This document shows, piece after piece, positions 35,701 through 48,887 of a stretch of 64,000 nt of DNA (position 1 is its first letter; each line of letters starts with the position of its first letter). This DNA comes from Glossina fuscipes. Its lineage: Eukaryota > Arthropoda > Insecta > Diptera > Glossinidae. A program made the translations under genes and the position numbers. The stretch lies in NCBI RefSeq assembly GCF_014805625.2, contig NW_023998423.1, forward strand, positions 2,014,277-2,078,276. Direction: 5' to 3'. The notes under the pieces were generated by a model. It did no database searches. It worked only from the letters and a program-made list of their open reading frames with translations, and was not told where the DNA came from.

Positions 35701-37333
35701 TTATTAATTTAGATAATTCAGATACCGTTTGTTCTTGGTTAAGCATTTTGGTTGAAATAACATTATGGGTACATTTACTTCTTCCTTCTCATTGCCACCA
35801 TGACCTCCACCATTACGCATGCCATGATCAGCAGTAACCAATAGCAGTTGATTTTCAAATGTTGGATTTTTTGTTATATATTCTACAACACTGTCCATTT
35901 CAAGCAATTTTTTGAAAATTGTATCACTCTCTGAGCCTTCAACGTGACCGATATGATCTAATCCTAGATAATGTAGAATAAGAAAATGCCAATCGTTTCG
36001 TTGTATTTCCTGCTTTAGAGTATCAGTTATATTGGAGTCACCCTAAAAAGAAGAACACAAATTATTTTCCATTTCAACGGTGAAGTAATTTTTATATTTA
36101 CCAGAAAAAAATCGTAAACAAAAAATGAATCTATGTTTTCATAACAGCGAGAAAATTCTCGCGGAAATAATTCTATCCATGTGCGATCGCCTGCAAATAC
36201 TGCCGTCTTTTCTTTCGCCCTTAAACGATGCAACAGTGAATCTTTTAAGGCAGTTGTGTGTCCTAAATTTAACACGATGTCTATGAAATTTGATACAGCT
36301 CCAGTGACAATTGATTTCAAACGTGGCATAGTGACCTACGATAAATAAATAAAACGAGGGACGAATTTGACTCTTCATAATACTCACTTAGGATGGATAT
36401 GTCGTTTGCTTTACTAAAATGTATCAATTATGAAATAATAAATACATTGACGAGCGCGAACGGTATTTTCGTATACACTGTTGAGCGAGAACGGTGAAAA
36501 AGTTTAACCTGTGTTCTACGGTAATCGTGGTGTTATCACCATGTTTTGAAAGAATCTGTGTATTGAGCAACTTAATGTATATAGTGTTGCGTAGCAAATA
36601 GGAAGGTACGTAAATTGTAATCTTAACCAGTTTCCAGCAAGTCAATGCTAATGCCAGTGCAATAAGCCTTTTGTTTTTGTCAATAAAGTACTCGCGCCCA
36701 CTAACTAATGTTATACAATTGCTACCTCCCAGCCTTCGAATGGGATTTGGCTTCATATGTAAGAGCCAGCAGTAGCTGACTTACTACCCGTATGGACCGA
36801 TAATATCTGTTTCATCTGTCGAAGGAAAATAATTTTTTCCTTTCAATTTGCTGCAGCCGAAAACGACTTTGTAATCAAAATACCACCGTTCTGAGCACAT
36901 AACAAATAAGAAATAAAAATGAATCATTAAACTACCGTAGGTATATCAACTTTAAGGGACAGAAATTTACAAGAACGATCATAAGCATAAGGCATTTTCG
37001 AAGCTGTAGCAAAATCAAAGCGCAAAGCGTCGATTATGAGCAAGATGACTTGCTTGGGACCGCCAGCGGGCACTTTAAGACTAAAATAAGAAGTAAAACA
37101 GAAAATATTTACATCATAAAAGTTGAAGTTATAATGTCCCCGGCTTACTTCACGCCATCCAATTCTGTTGGTTTAGTTGTTATATTGCCATTTCCATACA
37201 TTTCAACAAGATGGCTTTGGCTAGCTGGAAAAAAGCCCAAGAAGAACAATAAAGAGCCGCTCACAAATAAGGTAAGCATGCAAAACAAAAAACAAGTAGG
37301 ATTCGCTTTATCCATTTTTAAATAATAATTCAA
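32769..37333 (-). CDS. PIG-G: GPI ethanolamine phosphate transferase 2 (PIG-G/GPI7)
   Basis: There are eight exons on the minus strand: 37333-37149, 37080-36936, 36335-36102, 36042-35726, 35657-35443, 35386-35190, 34446-33804 and 33736-32769, giving 967 residues (human is 983). A second Met at 37315 would give 961. PIG-G adds ethanolamine phosphate to the second mannose of the GPI anchor in the ER. An N-terminal signal-anchor (CFLFCMLTLFVSGSLLFFLGF) precedes an alkaline-phosphatase-fold domain with IIDALRFDF, the IPT-VTMPRLK nucleophile motif (Thr about 112), LHYLGLDHIGH and TADHGM metal ligands. The second half is a multi-span membrane region. SQGNTNKLSTININPGYIGL and AFRYHLFIYSVYAPK are strongly PIG-G-like. 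The introns of 600 bp (intron 2) and 743 bp (intron 6) contain no recognisable gene. Confidence 0.93.
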
Positions 37334-38237
37334 AAATTTTAGCTTCTCAAGTGATACTTTTCGCTTTTAACGAATACTAAATTAAACCGTATTTGCATTT
37401 TTTCAATAATTTGAAAAAATAATACACTTCAAAGCAGTTTTTACGATCCACGAATCAGCTGTTTAGCAGAAATCTAAACGTCAACTCAGGAAGTAAACTT
37501 AATAGTCATATGTTCTGTGGCAGTGCGTGGACGAAATGAATATTTCATTAATAAAAAAATGTGTTATTCAAAAAGTTACTAAGGTGACCAATTAAAAGAC
37601 GGACGATGGCATATATTTATGAGCATCAAGAAGAAGACCGGTACAATATATTTATGATTATTTAGGATGGTCGTCATCAATTTCATCAATCATCAATGCC
37701 TTGCCATTTTCGTATATACAAGCATAGCCGAATTATATGTACGTTTATATAAACTAAAGCACAGCAGTCATCATTGAAAAAGAGAGCAGAAAATATCAAT
37801 GTTTTCGTTCATTAACCAGCAAACTTTTCAAATCCGATGTAAGACAAAAACCAGCTTACATCTTACTTGCTTTTGGCCATAGCTGGTTTGGCGAAAAATT
37901 TCAACATTTCCTAGCAATACTTAGCTTAAGGATTAAGTTTCTTCAACAGACGATTCCTTTCCGGAAAATAAAACACATGTATTATTACAAAAAACCTTAA
38001 AAATCCTCGCAAGTAATTATTAATTAATTTAATTTTAATTATTTTGAAACCTAAAAATTGTAATCTACTCTATAGAACTCTTGCAAGTTTTTTCTTCAAA
38101 AATATGCATTAATGTCATCAAATATGGGTAAGCAACTTTTCAAATTAAAATTTTTCACGTTCATTGTTTTCACATTTTTATTTAAGGAGTTAATTTCGTT
38201 ATGAACTGAACCCAGTTGTGTTGTGTCCTTCGAGTTG
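37334..38237. other. Intergenic between PIG-G and Pex6
   Basis: These 904 bp hold the PIG-G promoter region and the Pex6 3' end. A minus-strand AATAAA at 38182-38177 lies 55 bases past the Pex6 stop. No other feature is recognised. Confidence 0.6.
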
Positions 38238-41764
<3,527 letters not shown>

Positions 41765-42717
41765 GTCTCAATTAGTAACTGAAATATACTGTTTTCACAT
41801 TCAAAAGAAAGGACTGGGTCCGAGTTAGTGTTATTTTTAACTTAAAATTTCGTTCGTACAAGTTGTAATTGTACGCAGCTGTATAAATACTTATGCAAAC
41901 CAGCATTTTGTAGTAAAAGTACATACAACATATGTGTTTGATAGCAATCAACGCAGTGTACGCGCTGAAGTGACGTGTAAGATATTATATATTTTACTTC
42001 TATCCACCACACTCTCAGGACAGACGTGTATTCATTTTTCTGCTTTATTTCTAAACCAGAAAAGCCTAAAATTTCCAAAAGCAAATACCTCCATCTGGTG
42101 TATATGCGTATGATATGTGGTAAACTAAAGGGTAAACTTTACAATTTTTTTTTTTGGATATGGAGTGAAAATGGATTAGGTGAAAGATATATGGATTATA
42201 TGTGAAGATTAACGCAAAAGTTATGTGCCGTCAAAATATCACTTAAGATTTAAGCAAACAATTACCGGTCTTGCAAATTTTTGAAATCATTGTCCACTTA
42301 GTAAAAACAAGTACTCAATATCTTGAAATGAGTGTAGTTATGAGCAAAGCTCAAGAAACGTTCCAAAAACTATTGATTGAGAGGATTTCGAATTTTTCAA
42401 GTACAGAGGTTTATCAAGTATATCAATTTGGTATTTTTAATCATTTTTTATTTTATTTCTTATATTTGTATTGTCAATAATTAATAATAAAGAAATGAAT
42501 ATTATTATCATAATAATAATAGTTAGTTTATTCTTTTCCGTTAGCTTAAATTCTTTTTCTTTATTTTATTTAAGAAAAGTATATAATAAATAAAATAAAA
42601 ATATATAATATTAAAATTATTAACAAGAAATATGAACACATTAATTAAAAAACGCTATTTAATATTGTAACCTTTTTTCTTAGAGCATTGCACGATGCCC
42701 ATTGAGTGGTTTTTTAA

Positions 42718-43000
42718 CAATAACACACCTGTTTTAGACATTTGAAGCTTATTGCTTTAGTATATATTTATTAACCCATCGCTAATTCTTGAATTCTTGA
42801 ATTATTGTCAATTGTAAACAAATACAGCGTTACCTTTTTATACGCTTAGTCTCAGATGCTTCCAAATTCTGAGTTGTTTTGTTAATGCAACAGCTGTTAA
42901 CAAATAAAGACTGACTCTTACACAGCTTTGCTTACTTTTTATTTTTCCTCAAAAGCAAACGGAAATAAAGGGGGAAATGTTAATTTGTGGAAATATTCTA
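42718..43000 (+). pseudogene. Duplicated 5' flank and first codons of the zinc-finger gene
   Basis: ACACCTGTTTTAGACATTTG, then AAGCTTATTGCTTTAGTATA, then CTTACACAGCTTTGCTTACT and GGGGGAAATGTTAATTTGTGG align in order with 46211-46368. The ATG at 42977 matches the start codon at 46343, and codons MLICGNIL match MIICGNIL. The frame then stops. The 46.2 kb copy lacks about 100 bp found here between the two halves, or this copy gained them. Confidence 0.75.
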
Positions 43001-43114
43001 CTTAACTTAATGCTCAATAGCATAGTAAGAGAAACCAGCTGATAATGCAAATTTTTCACACCAACAGAACGGATGCACACAGAATTGAATACAACTTTCC
43101 CAAACTTTAACAGA

Positions 43115-43290
43115 CTTGCAATTTATTGAAAGCAACTCTGTTATCTCTCTATTCTCAAAAGATGCTACCTTTTTCAATAAAAGTTGTAAAGGAAAAAAAC
43201 CAACTAACGGTTTTTTGTAGAAGCAAAACCATTTTTCAAGTTGAGCAAAGAATTTAGAGCAAATCATAAACAAAGTGAAAAATTACTATA
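43115..43290 (-). repeat. Dispersed repeat, inverse partner of 27660-27830
   Basis: The reverse complement matches 27660-27830 over about 170 bp with indels. It follows about 115 bp after the duplicated zinc-finger start. Confidence 0.75.
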
Positions 43291-43654
43291 TAAATCGAAA
43301 AATATCTTAAAATAAAATTGAAAAAGGAGAATAAATTAAAAAAAAACAAATCAAGTTTTGTGGTGCAATATTTACAAAGTGCTTTTATACAAAAATTATA
43401 AAAGAAAAAAAAATATCGTATTAAAAATTATTAATTCATAATTTAAAAATATTGAATAAGTGCCTAGAAGAGAAATTAAAGGAATTACAAGTGATAACAT
43501 TGATATGAATTTTTTTACCAACTTTTTTAAAAGTGGACCCATCCGAGATTCATATAATTTCCCTGAAAACCTCTTTGGTGTCTCCTTAGTTGCTAGCAAT
43601 TTCTTTAAAAAAAAATGATTGAATTTATTGCTTTACTGGGATGTCATAATATAT

Positions 43655-43890
43655 ATATTTTTGAACATTTTGTGTATAAATGTATAAAAAAAGAGCATTT
43701 ATCTCCCCTTGAACGTCTCCTGACTAGTTTTATCCAATTTTTAGAGACCTGGCGTTCGATTTTCGCATATTTTTGAACATTTTGTGGTAATTCTTCGCAT
43801 ATATTCGTACAAGTGCTTTTGTATAATATATAATCTTATATATATAAATGTAAAAGAGAGCATTTATCTCCCCTTGAAAATCATCCTATA
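43655..43890. repeat. Local direct duplication
   Basis: ATATTTTTGAACATTTTGTG occurs at about 43657 and again at about 43769. GAGCATTTATCTCCCCTTGA occurs at about 43693 and again at about 43857. The order is kept, which indicates an imperfect duplication of roughly 110-165 bp. Confidence 0.7.
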
Positions 43891-44519
43891 CCATACATAC
43901 AGATAATGCTAATAAATCCTCGAACTATATTGGGTTAAGTTTCAAATAATTTCACGAATAGTGCTACAACAATTTGATTGAAGCAACAATTTAGACTATT
44001 TGCTGACCGAAACCATATGAACGCATCTATAAACAGCAATGTTGCAATCGACTATGATAGTAACATTTCAACCCCCACACAGACATATATATGTATATAG
44101 ACTGAAAAAATGTGGAATATGCAGTGTGTAGAAACTAAAGCTTTTTGTAATCGCAAAACGCTATGTATATGATCAAAAAGTATGATTCATTAGGAGTAGA
44201 GGGAGAAAACCTAACTTCAACGAAAATCATTTAATTCAATTTTCTAACAAATACTCTGTTGACGCCGTTATTTTTTATATTATTTGTGCAAAATACGTGC
44301 GGTTAGTGCCGTTAATATGAATAACGCAGGTGTGCAATAGATACACGTTATGTAACAAATGTACACAAGTTTGAAATGCAAACTGATGACGGACAATTAG
44401 CAAATTTACTTAGAGACTTTCAAACATTTACTCCAAGTAACCTGTTGTCAATGACACATCTTTCATCATTTTTCATCTACGTTTATCTGTGAAGTTCGTT
44501 TTTGGTAACTTTGGTAAAC

Positions 44520-44695
44520 ACGCATTCAATCATTCACTCACTAATTCTTTCACGCATTCATTTATTCATTTCGTTCTATATTCAATCTGTCATTGATTAT
44601 TCACTCCCTCACTCATTCATTCATTCATTCATTTATTTATTCGCGCATTCATTCATAAATTCATTCATTCATCTTTCCTTCATATGCTCATTGCG
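44520..44695. repeat. (ATTC)n microsatellite
   Basis: Interrupted tetranucleotide repeats of ATTC/ATTT run through this stretch. The open frame over it (44502-44699) is only a repeat translation. Confidence 0.85.
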
Positions 44696-44875
44696 TTAAT
44701 TTAAAAAAGAAAAATAGGGTCAATGAAAACACAAACATATATAAAAAATGTTTCATTTGTCGGTAAAATACTTTGCAAAATGTTTGTTTATTAATGCTAA
44801 TAATGAATTAAAAAGCTTTCAAGCTTTCATAACTTTACAAATAATTGCTTCGAGATAACCAAATAATTTTACTAG

Positions 44876-45480
44876 GAAGTTCTGAATACTATCGAGCTTA
44901 AGACAGATATAATTAAATGGACAGACTCACAGAGCACCGTTCGCAACTCAATTGCAACTGGAATTGATGCGAGCGGTGCGGATTATGACGGACCAACTGA
45001 GAGCAGACAGGAGAGTACAAACGTGTCCAACAAGTGGCCGACTGCGACACTGAGGAACAATTTTTTGGATTTAAAGAAACAGGCGAAATAAATAGGAATC
45101 TAGGAGAATAGTAGACGATACGATAGAGGGGGAAGAAGAACTGACTAACGGGACTGAGATGCCATCTAGGATTAAAATAGAAGGCCCGTTAATGCAGCAT
45201 TTAATGTAGCAGCTTATTATGATGACGGACATAAGCGCAGACATCGCTAATGAACAAAATCGCCGCCTCAAGGCGGAATTGGAAGCCATGAAGAAAGAAC
45301 TTGACGAATATCGAAAGCCTGCAGTGTTGGATGAAGCTGACGGCGGAGCGCGAAAAAACGATGTCGTAGAGAAGCTGAGTTTCCGCGACAAAGTCGTCCA
45401 GATGAGCTTCGGCGAAATTCATTCAAACGGGATGACAATATACAATAAAGAGGAGAACAAATTCGAAGAATGCGGTTACC
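44876..45480 (+). other. Coding-like tract of unknown origin
   Basis: Two neighbouring plus-strand frames have protein-like composition in otherwise AT-rich DNA. At 44876-45091 the frame includes ELKTDIIKWTDSQSTVRNS and ASGADYDGPTESRQES. At 45219-45480 the frame includes EQNRRLKAELEAMKKELDEY (coiled-coil heptads) and EKLSFRDKVVQMSFGEIH. They are not in one frame, and a stop separates them. A decayed gag-like or cellular gene copy is possible. I do not recognise the family. Confidence 0.35.
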
Positions 45481-45739
45481 AACATGGTACACCTGTAATA
45501 AAGAATTACTCTTCATTATCATCCTTTGGATTTTTGTCTTTGGAATTGTATCATTTTTTTCATTTCGATATCATAAAACTGTACGGCAAAGATTTACTAT
45601 ATATATATAAAGAGTTTTTTAACGTTATTATTATTATTTATTTATTCATTTCTTTTAAAGTCTGTTTTTCTGTTTCCGATCGTCCTTTCTTTTTCTCATA
45701 TTCCATATAAAATAGCATTTCTCTAGAGAACAAAGGCCT

Positions 45740-46105
45740 TATCTGCTATTAATGATTTAGATGAATTTTTCTGACAAAGTTTTCTCCCAACTATCCACCT
45801 ATCCACGACTGTTATAAACGGCTCGACAAACCGCGTAACTTTCATCGCCGATATTTGGACCATATGTTCTTCAAGCAATTGAGTGCACTCGTCAACGCTT
45901 TTGATACGATATATGCCATCACGATAAAACACCATTTCAATGCTTTGCTTACGCCATATACTGGCTATATTCTTGATATTATTTTCAATTTGCAATTCCA
46001 TGGTCGCAGCATTTGAAATATCTTGGATATCCTCTGAATAGGATTGGAAGTCCAGCTCTATAATCAGCTCCAGCGTAAATTTGTTTGAGTTCTCGTCAAA
46101 ATCTC
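45740..46105 (-). pseudogene. Dynein heavy chain fragment with frameshift
   Basis: The minus-strand translation reads NKFTLELIIELDFQSYSED, IQDISNAATMELQIENNIKN, then IASIWRKQSIEMVFYRDG and QISAMKVTRFVEPFITVVD, all characteristic of the linker region of axonemal dynein heavy chains. The next expected motif W-E-K/R-T-L-S is present but out of frame: the octamer CTATCCAC is present twice in tandem on the plus strand (about 45791-45806). An early TAA follows. An acceptor-like TTACGAACAG precedes the fragment at about 46107-46116, which suggests a DNA-level copy of an exon rather than a retrocopy. Confidence 0.8.
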
Positions 46106-46342
46106 TGTTCGTAATTCAAGAAACAGTTAAACAGCAAATTCTCAACGTAAACCTAAACCTTACAACTTACTCTTGCGGATATCACAGCAGCAGAATAAAA
46201 CAGGTAACGATAACATACCTGTTTTAGATATGTGAAGCTTATCGTTTTAATATATATATATACATTAACTCATCGCCCATCTCTTACACAGCTTTGTTTA
46301 CTATTTATTTTTTCTTAAAAGCAAAAGAAAATAGAGGCAGAA

Positions 46343-48373
46343 ATGATAATTTGTGGCAATATTCTAGTGGATTTTAAAAGTAATAAATTCCTGTTAAAGT
46401 GCATACTGTGTGAAAAAAAATCTCGCTTGTATAGAGATTTTGTAAAACATATTAAAAATAAACATAAACATGAAACTTCACCGCTACCGCAACAAAAAGA
46501 AGAAGTTAAGTCAGAATGCGAGCAACAGCAGCAACAAGATGAAGATGAGCTGAGTACTAAAGGTGATGTGAGTGTGAACATGAATGCGGATATGGATAAA
46601 CATCCATTAGCGGAAATTGAAATAAAACCGCCAGAGGTAAATTTGGAATATCAAGCATTCGATGTAAAGTAATAAAAGAAAGTTTCGTACACATTCAAAG
46701 TCTGAATTGGCACAAGAGGAGGACAGCATTGACTTTATTCCGATCGGAATTCCGATGGGCATGCCAGAGGATTCGGAAGATGATATTAAAGACGAAGTTG
46801 AAGATGAGCAAGAATTTATGCCAGAAGATGAAGAATTTATACCAGACGAGATGGAATTTGATACAGACGATAACGACAACGATGATGAAGAACAAAATGA
46901 GGATGAGAGTTCGGATAATTTAGACGTGCCTGCTTATACAGAGAAAGTAAGAACTTTTTAATCTATGTTTGTATCTATAATTATTTTTATGTCCGTTTTT
47001 TAGTTTATCCCTACATTTTTTAGAAAAAAACGTTTTTTAAATGATTTCATTGATTTATATAAAACACAGCAGTGTTTATGGAACATTAATGATCCTTTAT
47101 TCGAAAATGAAGAAGCACGCCAACAGGCTAAGAAAGCCATCGTAAAGGGTATGCAAAAGTTTAATGTCTATATGAAAGATAAAAACTTACATAAGGCTTT
47201 GGATAAATTGCACAGATTGTGCGCTGGTATCAAACAAAATTTCGATGATCCAAATCCGAAGAAAATTCCCAGTGTAGCCAAGGAATATTATAAGAGATGT
47301 GAATTCCTTAACGAACTTATCGAAAGAAAGAAAATCTCCAAAACTGATCAAATGATGAAAAAGGTAAGAAGACTTGTACGCGATAAGAGATCAAATCGTC
47401 TTTAAAACTCTTCATTCTTGTAAAGGCTTTAAACTTCCAACATTACGACTTGGCCACCGTCAATTTTATTGATTGCTATGCGAATTATCCCATTTTCTAC
47501 GATGGACGGCACGAATACCACAACAGTCTAGAGGAACGCCAAAGATCCTTAGAGGAACTGGCCAGCAATTTATCCTCACAATACGATATTTCTTTAAATG
47601 ACGACGAACTTCTCAAGGCAATTGATCAATTTCAAGCTTGGTTTTACAGAATGGGCAAACGTTTTAAAAGTAAAAAAACAAAACCTTCAAAGGCGGATGA
47701 AATATATTTTCAAAAGTGTAAAATATTTATGCCAGATGAACCAGCCAAAAAAGGCATAAACTGTGGCTATTGTGACAAGATATACTTATGTGTAAATACC
47801 TTAAGAGTTCACCATTATAAGGATCACCAAGTTGGTGAACTGCCTTTCAAATGCGAACAGTGTGGGCGTACCTTTGACCAGAATTCCTCATTAACTGTGC
47901 ATATCCAAAGAGCCCATGTTGGAAAAGTATATCAATGCGAATATTGCGAACGACGTTTTGCAGTTAAATCGGATCTCAACGTTCACAAGCGCATTCATAC
48001 AGCCGAAAAACCGCATGTCTGCGAACATTGCGGCAAATCGTTTAGACTCCGTAGCCAGTTAGGATATCATGTAACTGCCATTCATACGAAAATACGAGCA
48101 TTTAAATGCACTATGTGCCCGAAGGATTTTTTGAAAAAACGCGACTTGACCGATCATGTCAAAACACATTTCAACATACGCGATAAAATCTGCGAGACCT
48201 GTGGCAAAGGTTTTTCCAATTGTCATTCGTTGATCAGACATCGACAAATACATTCGGAAATCCGAAAGTTTGCCTGTAAATTATGTGATGCTAAATTTAA
48301 GCAATTTGTCGGCCTTAACGGTCACATGAAACGTACACATAACATAGTAAAGAAGAGTAGTGGGAGTAATTAA
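46343..48373 (+). CDS. C2H2 zinc-finger protein with MADF-like domains
   Basis: There are four exons: 46343-46636, 46701-46946, 47004-47363 and 47426-48373. Introns are 57-64 bp, all phase 0, and the product is 615 residues. An N-terminal single finger (CILC..HIKNKH) precedes a Gln-rich stretch, then a very acidic segment encoded by exon 2. Two MADF-like modules follow, each beginning F-L/I-D/N-x-Y (FLNDFIDLYKTQQCLWN; VNFIDCYANYPIFYDG). Seven tandem C2H2 fingers occupy the C-terminal 200 residues, joined by short linkers. It is most likely a sequence-specific DNA-binding regulator in the nucleus; the target is unknown. The first intron's acceptor (TTCAAAG) is weak, and the skipped sequence could encode a basic stretch, so the exon 1/2 junction is the least sure part. 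AATAAA lies at 48398-48403. Its 5' end is duplicated at 42.7 kb. Confidence 0.85.
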
Positions 48374-48887
48374 GTAGATAAGGAAAAATGGAGAAAAAAT
48401 AAAACAAAGACAAATATAAAATGTACGGAAGTAATTTCTTTAAATGCGAAAAATGATTAGAACAATTTGCCGGCAGGGATTAATTGCTGTTAGAATTTGG
48501 AACACAGCTAGATACTGCAAAAAACATTATGAAGATTGTGCAATTTGTTGTCATTACTGGTAGTAGAGCGCTTTTTACAAAAAAATGTATATAAAAATAA
48601 AAATTGGAGAAGAAAATAATTTTCCGATATTTATTTTCGGTAATTCTATTAGGGAAAAAGCATTACAATTTATTTAAAGCCAAGAATTTTTTTTAAAAAC
48701 AGTCCATTTAGTAGTCGTAGATATAAAAAAACAGCTGTTTTCTAAAGTTGAAGAAAAAGGTTGAAACGCGAAGAATTTTAAAAGTTTGTCTATTTGCAGT
48801 TTATTAATTAATGGTGAAAATGAATAAGGGACAAATGTGTCTGTGAAAATTCCGCTGCACTAAGTTCATACATAAAAGTAAAAAATC
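48374..48887. other. Intergenic between zinc-finger and EF-Tu-like genes
   Basis: These 514 bp of AT-rich sequence carry the zinc-finger poly(A) signal and the EF-Tu-like promoter region. No other motif is recognised. Confidence 0.55.

Larger units (their letters stand above)
41765..46342. other. Repeat-rich interval between Pex6 and the zinc-finger gene
   Basis: These 4.6 kb contain no intact gene. They hold a duplicated copy of the zinc-finger gene's 5' end, a dispersed repeat, a local duplication, an (ATTC)n tract, a coding-like tract at 44876-45480 and a dynein pseudogene fragment, each listed separately. Confidence 0.6.

Noticed and set aside
36424..36756. 110-codon minus-strand frame
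   Set aside because: It lies wholly inside PIG-G intron 2, whose donor and acceptor restore the exact protein frame. No recognisable domain.
41842..42084. 80-codon frame just upstream of Pex6
   Set aside because: It has no domain, and the Pex6 start exon at 41764 is well supported without it.
44502..44699. 65-codon Ile/His/Ser-rich frame
   Set aside because: It is the translation of an (ATTC)n microsatellite.
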